Of a stretch of 64,000 nt of DNA, positions 19,963 to 34,900 are shown piece by piece; the first letter of the stretch is position 1, and each line of letters begins with the position of its first letter. Location of the stretch: the NCBI RefSeq assembly GCF_023053635.1, contig NC_086172.1, forward strand, positions 123,913,681 to 123,977,680, written 5' to 3'. Below the pieces are notes generated by a model, which did no database searches, was not told the origin of the DNA, and saw only the letters and a program-made list of their open reading frames with translations. Source of the stretch: Elgaria multicarinata webbii (taxonomy: Eukaryota; Chordata; Lepidosauria; Squamata; Anguidae). Both the position numbers and the translations under genes were made by a program.

Positions 19963-22900
19963 GTAAGCTCTGACATGATTTTATGTTACTACTTCTAGTT
20001 TAATTTATTAGTATGTGGAAGGAGGAGACTCAACATCTAAAATGTGTTACTGTGCAATCCTATTCATTACTATTCAATGTTTTCAATGGGGCTTACTCCC
20101 AGGGAAGTGGGTATAGGACTTTAGCCTTAAAGTAACTTTTGAGTTTGTTGTTTGTTTCCTTATTATCATTTATACACTAATGCTTATGCTATAGGGCATA
20201 GACCATACGGATATAGGAAGCTACCTTATATTGAGTCAGACCATTGGTCCATCTAGCTTAGTATTATCAACACTGACTGGCAGCAGCTCTCCAGGGTTTC
20301 AGGCAGGAATATTAGCCTTCCTTGGAGATATCAGGAATATTATGTTTAATTGCTTGAGGGCTTCTCAGAAGCATCTGGGCACAGGTTGCTGGAGTAATGA
20401 GCTTTTACAGTGCAATCCTAAGAGGCTGGAGGTATGTGTGTAAACTGGAGGATCCTTCGTCATTTCCCAAGTCACACTGGCTTGCACAGGTCATTGCGGG
20501 GTGGGGCACAGTCTTACCTATTCCTAGCCAACGTGGTGCTTTTCCCTCCTTCCTCCCACCGATTGGTACCAGTGGTGGTGAGTTTATTGTGCTAGTTCCA
20601 GGCTCATGTAGAGGATGGGCCAGATCCTGGGACCTTGCTATTGAATGGAGGGGCCTTGGATCCAGCAGATCCAAGGCTGCCTCCATCCTATCCCTAGAAT
20701 GCCCCGTTTTGGGGTCTAACAGAGTTTTTCGTGGGTGTATTGCAGAGTTCCAGGCATATGCCGCTGCCCCCACCCCCCCGCTAGTCGGGCGCTTTTCTGC
20801 TGCTGGAGAAGCACCGCTGCCCCATCCAAACCCTCCCTGAATGGCTTTCTGAAGGGATTTGGATTAAGGTGGCCAAGCAGGGTAGTTTTTATGAGGAAAT
20901 GGGCAGCTGTCTAGATTTTTTTCTAATAAAGTCTTGTTAGTTTTTTAAAAAAAACATTCAGCCAAATTCAACTTGAGATATTACATGCATGGAAGCAGGG
21001 TGCTAAATATGTATTCTTAGCTCTTTAAAACATTTTAATCCCGGTGGTCAGCTTTTTGGGAATGGGAAGTAGCCCTTCCATCCCTGTTAAAAGTTGATTG
21101 GCAAGGCTGCAGCTTAAAAACCACAAACCTTTATGTATCCTGCCCTGGCTGCTCTGTGTGTCCTCCATTGATTGAGGTGTATTGAGTTTTTCTTCTACAA
21201 TAGAGAATTGGTGTTTGTTTGTTTGTTGTTTTTGGTAACTTACTTTTATTTAGAACCTAGGATTTTAATTTGTGTTGCTTTTAACATAGACATGCTGCCA
21301 GGCCAACACAAATTCTGAAGCCTGAACCATTACTTCATCCTAGCTTTTTACAATTGTTTACTGTGTTTCATGAGAATATAGGAATTGCACATCCCCTTGG
21401 AACTATTTTTCCTCTGGTTTGGAGAAATGACAGTGGTGGTATTTTCAGAACAATCTATGTAGCTTATAAGACACCATGGCTTAAAATGATGTGTCTGGGG
21501 CAAAAAAGCAGATGTTGCATTCTTCAACACTCTCCTTTCCCCTACCCCAGCAGATATATTGCCATATGACACATTCAGAACTACTAGAATGTAGCTGAGG
21601 GGTAGGCAAGATGTTTGGGTGACTGGAACTAAAGGGTATATTGGGAAGTGTATGGGTGTGTGACATGATTTTGTATTTATTCAGTGTGGACCATTGTTTT
21701 GGGGAATGGTTGCTAGGGTTGCAATTGAAATCATAATTACTTAAGAGTAATTTCCACTGAAGTTGTTAGGACTTCTGGATAACTGGATTTAGGTTATAAA
21801 TGTTTAATTCTTTTGGTTTATGTTGTTTTTATAGGTGTGGAGCAAACCACAGTCCTCAAAAACTTGCTTGGTTTTGGCTTCTTGTGTTGCAGAAGTGGCT
21901 AGCGTGGGAACAGGTAAAGATGTATTTTTTCCCAATTCCAAATAGGAAAGTAATTTGTCCAGAGTAGAGATCTTTTATAGTACTCAACAAAGTCTGAGAA
22001 TTGTTGTTGCAACAATGACAAAAAGTCTCAAGGCTTTCACTATAATAAAAAAGTATTTTTTAAAATAACCTAACTAGTATTCTTTGCCTACTATGGGTTG
22101 GACCCAGAGATAGTCGCCTTAAAGTAAACCTACTGAAATAAATGGGAATTCTTTTAGTCATTAGCCATTGCTCGGTGGGTCTATTCTAAACCTGAATCCA
22201 ATCCAATCCTGAATGGGGGGAAAACAGACCTTGGTCAAGACTATAAAATGATATGTTACATTCTTCCTTGGACTATTAAACTAGTGTAAATCCTGTTTAT
22301 TGTCCAAACTTAGAAGTGTGTTATAAACACAAATCTAGGTTTATAACTACCAACAAGTTGCTGGTGCTAATTGACTAATTGCAAATAGGCATGCAATCCA
22401 TTTGCACTGGAAGTTTCAAAGTAGACTGGAAAACTACTTGCAATCATTCTCCAGTTCCTAAAGCAGCTCTAAAACAGCTTGTGAATAAGAGCTCAATAAA
22501 TAGTTTGTATAGCTAATCTAATATGTATTTCCCCCATTTTTCTTTATCTCCTCTGAAACTATTCAAGAAACCTCTCCCTGCAGCCCTCCAGAAAGAAACT
22601 GAATTCTTACTTCTCTTAGAAGAACTGGAAAAGGATGTCCCCCGTGCCGTTCTAAAGGTATGATTCCCTGTTGAGGGAGAACATGGTACAGCTATATTGC
22701 TGATAGCGCAGAAGTGTTTGAGCAGACCACTCAGACCATTGGTTGGTAGAACCATCAATGTTAAAATTGCATTAATTTTGGGAGGTGCTACTTTTAAGGC
22801 ATGTGAAGCTCATGTGTGAAGGGTGAATTTAGCTGCAGTTAAGGTGGTCAAGTTGGAGGTCCTGAAATTCCTCTGAAATATGGGAGGTCACCACTTCAGT

Positions 22901-25900
22901 TGTTTATCTGACTCCAAGCATGTTTAGTAATTTTGATTAGATGTGAAAGTAACAAATAACATGAGCTTGCTTGATTTGTTGCATGGTTTGATTTGTTGCT
23001 TGCATGGTTTGATTTGTTGTCTCTAGCAAAGGTTTCCCTTATTGCTGGTTTACTGAGAGACATCCACAACCTTCTGCAAATGGAATAATTGCTCTGGGTT
23101 ATTCCTTTAAAGAGCGCAATCATTCTTTCTTTGAATGTATTTATTCTGAAAAAGACTGTAATTCTCAGTGGGTAGAGCTCATGTTTTGCATGCAAATGGT
23201 CCCAGGTTCAGTCCCTTGCATCTCCAGGGAAAGCTGAGGAAAACCCTCGCCTGAAACCCTGAAGAGCTGCTGCCAGTCAGTCTAGATGCACCAGTAGTCT
23301 GAGTCATTATAAAGCAGCTTTCTATTTAGCTTCTTATCATTGCTTTGTTCTGTTCCCATGAGGATGGGTTTGTTTACTGTGTTTTGGCCTAGATGCTAAA
23401 TTCTGAACCTCCCAACATAATTCCTAAAGAGGAGGGGGACCTAAGGCAGGCGAGAAATCCTGCCTCCTTTTGTGTGGTAAAATTGTGAGGGTTACTTCCA
23501 TTGTTGAGAAGTCTTTCACTCTTAAGGCCCATAATGAAGAAGTGTTTAGGCTGCTGACTCTCCCTAACTCTCTTAGCCAAAAAGGTAGTCAGCCAGAGAT
23601 AAGGAACTGTGATAGGGGTTTGGTGTTTGTGCCAAACTGTTAGTCTTTTCAAATTTCCTGTTACTTTGGTTTCAGTTCTTTCTTTCTTTTTTGTTTCTTT
23701 TGTTTTATTGGGTTGGGGCCAGAGTTGCCCTCCTGGGAATGAAGAGCTTCTTCCATGGGGGCGGGGAGCAGCTTCTAATAATAGGTGCCCTAACCCTCCA
23801 AAGCAGATTTCAGGGTGCTACAAGGAAGGGGTGTGTGTAGAATTTGCAAAAATGGCCTCTCCCCACCTGGATCATCTTTGCAGAGTTTGGGTCCGTAAAA
23901 TTCTGGATCCAACTCATTGATTATTTTCATAACAGATAATACAGTAAACAATAAACAGAAATCTGACTCCCTTGCTATATATAACAAAAACAGTTATAAT
24001 TATATTTGACTTCTGCAGCTGCTAACTTGATATCTGAATCTGATATCACCAAGCACCGATTAAATACCAAAAGGTGCAGTTGGTTTAATTTCTTCAGTAC
24101 CACTTTTTTTAGAATTCTTCTTTTTTAAGAGATCTTCAATTTCTTATTGCTATATTACATGTTTAAGGAATTCCATTCAAGAGCATGAATGCTGATAGAT
24201 GAGCCAAGTGCTCCAGGTCAGCCTTCTCCAACTTGATGCCCTCAGGAGCTTTGGACTTCCAACTCCCATCAGCCCCGGCCAACATGGGCAGTGGTCAGAA
24301 ATGCTGGCAGTTGTAGTCCAAAACATCTGGAGAGCACCAGGTTGGAGAAGGCTGTTTCCGGATCATGGGTGGTGATATAAAAAAAAATGCAGTCAGAAAC
24401 TAAGGTTTTTCTGACTGTAGTTATCTGTATCTGTGGCTTGTTGTATAGTGACTATGGTGGGAAACCCCTTAAATAGAAGTGAAAGAGGAAAGAAAATGAC
24501 ATTCCTGCACAGGATGCAGCTTGTTTAGCTTTCTCTTGAATATGAACTAGATTTTTTCTCTACCTCTTTTTAAATGGAAAGCTGATAAATATTTATTTGA
24601 CTTGAAGAATTCTCTGCCCTGGGTTTTGTGTTTGTGTGTAGAAGAAATTAAAAAAGCAGGTATTGTATGTGAAAATATTTTGAATGAAATGGTGGATTGC
24701 TGATTAGCAGTCACTTTCATAATTTTCCTCCAAAGAACTTGGCATGAATAAAAGAAACTTATTCAGGTCTTCCAACTGGGAATTGATGGCATTCTGTTAC
24801 CTTGGGATGGCTCCTCTCTCTGATCCAGGTAGGCAGGCAGGCAGGCTCCAGTTTTCCAGGGGAAGTGCCACCGCCCTTCTAGACTGACCCTGCCCAGCAT
24901 GCATTTGGTCCGGTTGGTGCTCTCAGGAGCCCAACCTATACCTCATTAAATTAGTTACTTTCTTACTTTATTTTTCCTTTTAAAAATTAGTGTTTTTTAG
25001 CATCCCCCCCTCTACTACAGCCCTCCCAATACTGTAAGGCTTACACATTGTTTTAACTGTTTTAATTGGGTTTACTGCTTTTAAATTCTATACTGGTTTT
25101 AGCTTGATTAATGGTTTAATTTGTTTTTAGCTGTATATATTGTTTTATATTCTATAATTTTATCTCTACGCCGCCCTGAGATCCTAGTGATATAGGGCAG
25201 GATACAAATGTTTAAATTAATAAATAAATAAATAAGGACATTGGAAGATGTTGGGATGGGGGACGACAATGTATTGATCTAGCGACTTCTCCTACTGAGA
25301 AGGTCGTTTGCCCTGAAACTTCCCTCATTTCCTTCTGTTCTCATTAATGTCAATAGCTGATTGGTGGGAGATTCAGGACAGATAAAGAAGGCTATCAATG
25401 GCTACTAGTCCTCATGACTACGTGCTACCCCCAGTATCAGAGACAGTAAGCCTATGTCCACCCGTTGCTGGGGAACATGGGTGGGAGGGTGCTATTGCAC
25501 TCATGTCCTGCTTGTGGGTTCCTGATCAACACCTGAACAGAATGCTGGACCCGTGGTCTGATCCAGCATGGCTTGTACGTTCTTTATGTCACATTCTCCT
25601 CCTGGATTTTTCTTCTTCTATTTTTATATTGGTATTAAACACTTGGGAGCCCTGGACAAACATTTTAATGGTATTCGTTATGATGTTTCTTTGGGTTTCT
25701 TTTGCCAATGGCCTAGTTCACATAAGAGCACTAAAACAACCCTCCATGTGTCCAGATGAACCTGGCTGACTGCTGCAGCTATTGGTTCTGATACACATAC
25801 TATCATTAGGTTGAGAACCTTATTCTAATCCTCTCTCCACCCACACTAGTACCTGCCTGGCCATTTACTCATTAAAACTCTGGCACCATGGGGATTCTTC

Positions 25901-28900
25901 TTACAATACCAGATAGGACCAAGGAAGCAACACAACACAACTTCATTGGTTCCTCTCTGATGTTGCATGAAGATTCCATGCATCCTGGACGATGGACGAT
26001 AAAGCAGGAGGTAGCTGTGGCAAGCACATAGGGCTGGAATGGGGCCGTCCAGCTGACTACAGCATTTGTTAGAACCCATTTATTTATTTATATTATAGTA
26101 CTTTTATCCATCCCTTTAGCCAAAAAGGCTCTCAAGGCGGCTTACAAAAATATTTCTTAAGAAAAGTCCCTGCCCACAGGCTTACAATCAAAAAAGCATG
26201 ACACAAAAGGAAAGGGGATTGGAGGGGGGAGGGGGAAAAAGTGAATTCAGGCACTTGATTCTTAGTTGTAAAGTTCAGCAGCTGCTTCCTTTCCCTCTGA
26301 TGGCCTCAGCAGCAACAGTTGGTAGCAGGAAGGTGGTAGCTCTCAGCTGGACCCAGGCACGATGGAAAGGTGCCTGGCTGCTGCTTTCTTTACCCATAGT
26401 AGCTAGAGCCAGCATCAGGCTTCTGACTGTGAAGACGCTCTCTTTAGGACTCCAGTATGATTAGGGGCAATGCTGCTGAGTTACTCCATATTTAATGTCT
26501 GTTTCTCAAACCGATTTATGGGGGGAAATGACTTGCTCTTTTCCCGGCTGTGTTTTTTCTTTTTCAGGAGCTATACGAAGCTTTTCAAGACAGGCACACG
26601 TTGAGTAGCAGGCAAAGGGATGGATCCATACATAAATTTAGTGTGGAGGTGCTCTCTGCTCTCCGAAAAATGCTCTTGCAGGCTCCTCGGAGGCTGCAAG
26701 CCATGTTGGAGCTTCTCCAGAGAGAGCCTGCTGAAGGTGGCTCTTCACTGGCACCCAGTTTCTCCCTGCAACACATCTTTATTGGCTTTCTTTGGGACTC
26801 CCTAAAAGTTTTGAAGCGTCTGCAGCTAAATCCAGAATTATCGAAATCAGATTGGAGTGAGGCTGTAGATGAAATCTATCATGCCCTTAGCCTGTTGAAT
26901 TTGGACGTGGAGAATCAGAGCGGAGAGCTGCGCCTTCTCTTCAGGGAGCTTCTGGATGCTTGTTGGGCGGAACGGAGCCCACTGAGGGAAGAACGGCTGC
27001 TCAGCTGTCTGCTGAGGAAAGGTAGCTGTGCCTTGCTCAGTCTGTTCGGCAGCGTGTTTGTTGAGAAGACGAGAGAGAAACTGCTGGGGCTGAAGTCACC
27101 GGGCAAAGGTTTGTTCTTACGTTTTTGTGGCCTCAGCCAGCAGTATGCAAATGGCAGCCCATGGGCCTAATCCAGCCCCTACCAGGATTCTGTGTCATCT
27201 TCCCCCACCCCCTTCCAATGTAACGGCCCTATGCAAAGTGAGAGGGCCCCTTAGAGGAAGGGCCCCTGCAAGGATCCACCGATTTGTGCTCTTTGCCCCA
27301 CTTCAATAATATAATGGCCTGGAAGTAGAGTGTGGCACAGGATGGCCTAACAGCTGCGGTGCCATCAACCTCAATACGCCTGTCTGTTGTTTCCATGCAC
27401 TACACTTTGTTTAAGCAATGAAAATAAAACGTAGTTTCCAACTAGTGACTTTCCTCAGATAGTATTAGGCACGGTTTTGTGTCTTGATGCAGAATCATAA
27501 GCAGATTTGAAATTTTTTTTGTAGTGCTGATTGGGAACTTTTTACAATATATATATTTCCATGTAATGTATTTTTTTTAAAAAAAAATGATTCGAAGCAA
27601 GTCCTATAGTTTAAAGTGATACAGCCATGTTGGCTAGAGATAATGAGACTTTTGGCTCAGTTCAGACAACACGTTAGTCAGCACAGTGTGAAAACCCCAT
27701 TCAACGGTTGAGTTTTTAGGAGGTACTCCCCATACAACATGTTTTAACTCCACCGTTGTGTGATTGTGGGCTACCGTGGAGTTGAGTAAAATCCAGCGTG
27801 ACATTGATGACAGTTTCTCCCCCCTCTCCTCCCCCACTCCTCCCGATGGTATCCCATCAGCCATTGCTGCAAAAAAAAATCCCAGCAGCTCTCCTAGAGC
27901 GGCACTTGCTCCTTTCACCAATCTTGCCAGAGAACTCTGTACCTAGTGGGAAAAGTAAACTCAAAGGCTGGGTTCACACAACACACTAACCCACCACGGG
28001 TTATTGTGTTGTCAGAATGCAGTATGTTTTTCACAGGGTGGGTTATCATGTTGTCCGAACGTAACATGTTTTCCCCAGGGTGGCTTGTTAACCATGCAGT
28101 GTGATTTATTTTTCTTGAACAAGCCACCTTGAGAACCCATGGCTTGCTGTTGGGTTGTTCAGTGTGGTTAACAAGACACATTGCATGGTTAACAAGCCAT
28201 CCTGTGGAAAAAGCACTGCATTCAGACAACACGATAACCCACGGTTCAACAACAACCCGCAAATGGGTGGGCTAGGATGCTGTGTGAACCTGCAGTGTGA
28301 ACTTGCAGGTGATTTTCATTATCTGGAAGAGAACCTAATTGGCTTATTCCTTTGAAGTGTTCGGAAATTACATAATTTAGTGGAGAGATACCTCCCCCAT
28401 CCTCTGCTGTTAGTGGTTCTCAAGAGTCCAAATTTATTAGCACAGGTTAACTCAGGCTAACTACGAGGATGCACCACCTGATTCCATCCCTTCCATCATG
28501 TTCCAGCGGAGCATGAGGCGCATGCATGAGTACCACGGTCTCCAATGCATGGAGGATGGTGTGGGTGCAAGGAAGGGGAGGGGCCAGTGAGCATCTTCCC
28601 ACTCTCCCTTCTCATGTTTCCAACTGTGTAAGGGCTTAACGCCTGAATAGGGCTTCTGTATCTTGACTAAATGTGAAATTAACCGCAGTTATGGATATTC
28701 CAGGTACATCTGAACAGGTGGATGCTGAGCGGGCAGTGATGGCATTATTCTTGGATCATGAACAGGCTTATTCCTGGAAAGCTGCCTATTTCTACTGTCT
28801 TATCAGCAACAAACACTTTTTGGAACAAATTCTGGTAAATCCCAAATGAGGCATAAGAAAAAGCAAATAATGAATTGTGTTGATGCCAATGTATTGGAAC

Positions 28901-31900
28901 TAAGGAAAGAACTCAGTGAATAGCACTCAGGCCATTAACATTGAGATCTCTGCCAAATGTTCTGCAGTTTTAGTGGCTCAATGGTTAGGTCAGTAAACCG
29001 CAAGCTAGGATCTTTGTTCTTATCTAGCTCTTTACAGTGGGCTTCGTCCAATCAACTTTTACTCATGCAGCTTCCTCTCCTCCCCCCAGATTTGCTGTGG
29101 AGGATCTGCCACACCTCCAGAGCAGATGTGGGGGATGCACATGGAGCTGCATGGGGGAGGATGAATTTATTCTGCCAGGGGTCCATTCTGTGGGACACCA
29201 TTGGATGCAACCCTCTGATTCATTCCTTGTCTTAAGTATTTCTCACTTGGGTTGATTTATACCTGAAAGAAGGGCCTAGAAATGGAGATCATGATGATGA
29301 TTTATATTTGTACACCGCCCCATAGCCGAGGCTCTCTGGGTGGTTTACATAGGATAGATTAGTAAGTGTAAAGCCCTTCATATGTTTTGAAGTGAGTTGT
29401 GAAAGTTCTGAAACAAGAGAATAAAGAGGTGACTACAATTTAAATTGGTTGAACCACGTATAGATATAAGCATCTGTCAATGCAGAATCAGGCCCAAGAT
29501 CCCCCCTTCCTTCCTAGCCTGACTCCTTGAGATCTCAGGCAAGGATCTACCTGCTCAAGATCTTTTAATTGGAGATGCCTGAGAATGAATATGGAACCTT
29601 GATGCATGCAAAGCACATGCTCTTCCCCAGAGCCATGTTCCCCCTGATTTGTTCTAGGCCAGTAAAAGCTGTGGATCATCACTATCCCAGCATGTTTCAC
29701 TTCTGTATAAAATCCTGAAGGGATCTTTCAGAACTAGAAAAGAATGGTGTTGCAATGACAGGTTTATGCATATGTTTTCCAGCGACTGCTTCCCTGCAGC
29801 CCAGAGAAAGAGAAAAATCTCTGCGAGCTGTTCCGGTGATAACAACTTCAACATTTCATGGATCAGTTGTAGCAATAACCCTTCTCCCAGTTCTGGTATT
29901 CCACAGTTTTAGACTAAACAAGTGGTTCTTTCTCTAGATCACGGCATTAACTTTATTGAAAAGGGAAGACTTCTCCAGCCTCAGCAGTTTACTGAGGCAG
30001 GAATTCAGCCACCTCAGTCGTCTCCTCATATTGCTAGGATGGACTCAGTGTCGCAGTTTAGAATCGGCAAAAATGCTGCTGTGGACTCTTCACAAATCTC
30101 AGGCAAGTCAGACCACATCATGCATGTGGAGAAGGCGCAATGTTTTCTTTGTTTTTATTCAAGTCAGTTCCTGAGGTGAGAAATTGAAGGGCTTGTTTGT
30201 ATAAATGGATGTAAACCTGATACGACTTCTCGCCTCTCTACTTTTTTTTTTTAAAAAAAACAGGGACTCCATAATGACTCGGTATTGAAAGACTTCTGTG
30301 ATGGCCTGTGTGCTCAAGTGGATGTTCTTGAGTGGTGTATACAGCGGAACAGGTAACACATTGTGGGTTAATTCTTCTGGCAAAGTTCTTTCTCCCCCAA
30401 CTGAGAATGACTTGTACTGACACATAATGAGAGTGACCTCGTTTAGCACGTGCTGATTCAGTCCATAAATGGCTTATGGCTGTAACTGTGGGGGAAAAGG
30501 GGAAGAATCCTCTCTTTGGGAATGACTGGGCCCTTAACAATTCTCCACTCTCCACCTGATTTCTCCCCCAGCTCCCATTCTTCCTTTCAGCTGTCCTTGC
30601 CCAGCCCATCAGCTCCTATTGTCCATAAAGCCTCTTCTTCCACCTTATGCCCACCACCTTCCTCTCTGCCACTTCAGTATCAAAATACCAAAACCACGTT
30701 TATAGTGGAGCTATAGCTCTACATATTCTGAACAAAATAATCGAAACCTTGTGATCTGCACTGAAAGAATATTATCCAAACAAGCAGATTTGTATGCTTA
30801 ATTTATGGAATATGGACATTTATTGTGTTTTTTTGGTGCAAATCTGTTGCAGGGAGTTCTAAACCATTTGTTCATACTTCATATATGCTGCTTTGGGCTC
30901 CTGGGATGAAGGCTAGGGCAATGGAGACATGTTTTCCAGTTCTGTGGAAATATTTATGTCTGTCCTTGTCACTGGTGACTCCTGACTGCATTCCAAAATT
31001 AGATTGTATGGTGTGCTTAAAACTCACACACCCCTTTATGGAATGTTACGATGGCCTTATAGGCCCATTCCAACTCTACGATTCTCCAATTCTACTGTTC
31101 TATGAGTCTATGAATCCTTAAGAAAAGAGTCCAGATTGCAAGCCAATTGTGCTGCTTATTGAAACTAGGCATCCTTTCTCTTGCAGTAATATTATCCCAG
31201 AGAAGGTTCTTCTGCAGCACTTACACAGTCTGGAGTGCCACTCTTCCCTTTACCTTCTCCACCATTTTACCAATCTCTTGGCCCTGAATGAAGAAGAGGT
31301 CGTCGAACTTCTGCAGAAAAGTCCAGTCAGGGACATAGACTTTCAAGGTAAATTGCATAAGGGGTATGGATATGACCAAGTGTTCATCTAACCTCTGTCA
31401 GGTTTTTAAAACAACAGCAACACTTCTACTGATAAAGTTACATACACATTTGTTTGTTGTGCTGAAGAACATGGGTGGTAGTGTTCTCAGCTTGTCTCCT
31501 AACAATATCTTGTAGGGGTGTTGGGTAGTGGCAGTCATGTCCTTACCTTTTCCTTCCCCCAGGTAATTTTATACTTTCATGAAAAGACCCAGTCCTTATT
31601 TTTTTCCTTTTTTCCTTCTTACCTAATGTTAGTAGCAGGTACTGTAGTATCATTAAAAATGTTAAAGATTGTTGGAAGAACCACTAAATCGGGATGGCAA
31701 TGTGCTCCCTACAGTCACCAGTATATCTCCAGGCACCTTCCTTGGTGCCCATTGAAGCACCCTACTCTTTCCAATTTTTTTTTGAAACAAGTGTTTTATT
31801 TTAGAACTACAAAGTAACAATGATAGAACAACAAAAACCTCAACACACACAGAGCCTGTTTTACATTATTCATCATAGGTTCTAGTTGCATGGATTTTAA

Positions 31901-34900
31901 GCTCAATTTCAGTCGCAAAATGATCTTTTTTTTTATTAGCCTTGCTAGTTATTACACCCCTCCAAAAATAGGACTGTGTACTTGGTAGATGGTGGTCTGT
32001 AGACCCTGCATTACTCTTCCTAATTTTTATTTAAATATATATATATTCTTACTGGCAGCTGGGATTGCTACAGAGTGAGGTGGGAGACTTTAGTTGCTGC
32101 CATCTTAATTTACCATGAATGCCTCCTTGTTGTTTGTGACTAGCTGTGCCCACCCATGGCATCCATTTTATGACTTTCCACATTCTCCATGGCAGCCATT
32201 TTATGGTTGTGCCCAAGACAGTTCCTCAAATTTCCAAACGTGCCATGGGTCCAAAAGGTTGTTTAGCTTTGCACTGGAACAATTAGGAATTATATGTTTA
32301 AAGGTCAGGTTCATATTCTGGCTGTCTACGTACTGTAAGGAAATTTGTCCTGTTTTCCCACTTCATAGTATAGCAAAATGTGGTTGGAATGGACTATTGT
32401 ACTATTGGCACAGTAACTAAGTTAATACAAATTAACTATATTGAATATTTCGTAAAGGAGTAAATAACTTTTATTTTGCCCCTTAGTTGCTGTGCCATGC
32501 CATTTCTCAAATACATGTCTAGGTATAAGAGACAAACTTTAGATTAATGAGTTACTTGATTCACTGATAGCAAGAATATGTAGAGAAGTCTCCCATAACA
32601 TGAATCCTGATATTTACTGGCTGCTGATAGTCCTATCAGATGTATGTGACTGCAATTTCTTTAGCCTTGTTGTTGAAATGGATTAGCTCTAGGATCTGGG
32701 AAATGACTGAAATTTAATTGATTTACTACGTTAGAGTGACAAAACCATTTGGTTTTCTGCATTCTCTTCCTTTTTAGATTCAATAGTGATACCAGCTTCC
32801 AGTCGTTTGAGTCAGCAGCGCAATCTTGTTCTTTTCCAGGCATTTTGTGCCATGAAATATGCCATCTATGCACTTTGTGTCAATGCACACAGGGATTCAA
32901 ATTGCAAGGACTGTGCAAGCTGCTTTGTCAGTGACCTCCCTGATGAGCTGCCTGATCAAAACAAACCTGCAGATCAACCTCTCTACCCAGGTCTGGTAGC
33001 TTATGCATACTTTCTAACTAAAATCAGTGTTGCTTTTTATTCACTGTGCATCAGCAGAGCACAACCTATCTTAATAGGTTTATTCAGAGCTGTAAGCAAT
33101 GCTGGGGAAATATGAGACAGTAGCCTGGTTCACACGATCCGCCTAGTGCACCCATTGGCTGGGTTCAGATGACATCATAAACCAAGGGTTGAATATGGGT
33201 TGAGTCTGGGTTGTTATTGAAATGTGAGTTCTCATGTTGTCTGAACCCCGCTGTGATAACAAACCATGGTTTGTTAACTACGAACAACTCACATTTCACA
33301 ACCCAACAGACAATGGGTTCTCTCCATGGGATGTACATGGCTAACAAACCATATTTTGTTAGTGTGTCTGGGTTCAGGCAACACAATAACTCACCATTCA
33401 ATGAAAACCCATAGTCAACCCCTTCAGTAAGGGTTATCATATTGTCTGAACCCAACTAATGTCTCCCAAACGTAATCCTCTGTTGTGCAGCCATTGCACT
33501 GTATTCCCTTGGTCAGATTGGATGCTGTGCTCTAAAGTGTAATGTGCTCTACATTGGTAAATTGTTGGTACAGAAGTTTAAGTCCTTTTGTATCACTCTG
33601 GCCCACTGAGCTGTAAACCTTTGTTGAGATAGCTTTCCACATGTACCGTACTCATTTCTCCCTCTGTACACTCACACTCACACTCACACACACACACATA
33701 TGCTCCATTCAGTATTTCTGCAAGGAGACTATTGGAGCATAAACTGGAACAGGTGGCCCATGATTGATAGAGATTTAAACTGATGTGTATTTTACTTTTG
33801 TTTCTATGTGTCCTGTTTCTTTGTAATGGCTTTTGCTACACAAATAAATTTGTATTGTTGTTGATAGAGATGTGCTACTTCATTTTTCCTAGTCCAAAGA
33901 AATCATTGAAAATGTTTTTCAAGCTGTGTGTCAGTTTGCACGGGCAGAGGCAATTGTATGTAGGTTTAAACATACCCATTTGCTGGATAGTATGGAGGCC
34001 TTATAGAATGAATTGGGTCTTCATGCTATTACTGTACATGTGTCTAATTTTTACACATTTATTCTGTCTAAATATTCATAATATTGCACCCTTAGGGACA
34101 GACCTGTTGCAACATTTTTCGTCTTATAGAGGCATTTTACCCACTCAGAGGGTTACTTCCTGTTTGCTTTGCTTATCACGTGTGTGTCTGTGTCCACACA
34201 TCTTGTTTTCCTCTGATCTGCAGTCAGGACAATTTGCCCAGCAGTGGCTGGACCAAGCATTTATTTCATTTTATGCCTCCCAACAGCAAGAGCTCTTTAG
34301 GCGATTCACAAAAATCAAACATAATAAAGACATACTATAAAAACTTTAACATACAAAAATGTAATGCAATTTAAAAATTTTGTGAACTGCCCAGAGAGCT
34401 TCAGCTATTGGGTGGTATAAAAATGTAATAAATAAATAAAATAGTTAGCTATAAGGACCCAGTAAAACAATTGACATTAAAAGCCCCATCATATGCGATC
34501 ACCTGGCACAGAAAAGATGACAATGGCAGCATAGCCCTTTGTTTATTTTGCCTATGCACACCTGGGAGTGTGCCCCACTGGACTCAATGGGATTTACCTG
34601 TGAGTAAAAATGCATAGGATTTGGTAGTTATATTAGAAACCTGCTCTATTTCAAAAGTTGAGAACAAGCTGTAAATGGGTCTGTTATTAAATTAAAAACT
34701 AAGTTCCAGCATGATGCCAACTGTGCTGAAAATATAGTTTCTGAATATTACAAAATATTAGAAGAACTAACTGCTCAGGACTCGGCCTCTTCGCTCTCAA
34801 TCCTCTTTCTCTCTCCCCATTAGCTCAGCTCCTCCATTTACAGCTAAGCTCTGCACCCAAGGCAGAGCAAACAAGGTTCTTCAGTTGGATGCTGGGTCCT

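Larger units (their letters stand above)
22658..26567 (+). other. ZFYVE26 intron 4
   Basis: 3.9 kb holding the SINE, MITE and LINE fragments listed separately. The rest, including 23400-24200 and 24360-25110, shows nothing I can name. Confidence 0.5.

Noticed and set aside
20397-20840. 147-codon open stretch in ZFYVE26 intron 2
   Set aside because: No known protein features and an overlapping open stretch on the other strand; treated as chance.
33783-34340. 185-codon open stretch
   Set aside because: Hydrophobic low-complexity translation of AT-rich intron DNA that runs into a LINE tail; no homology I can name.
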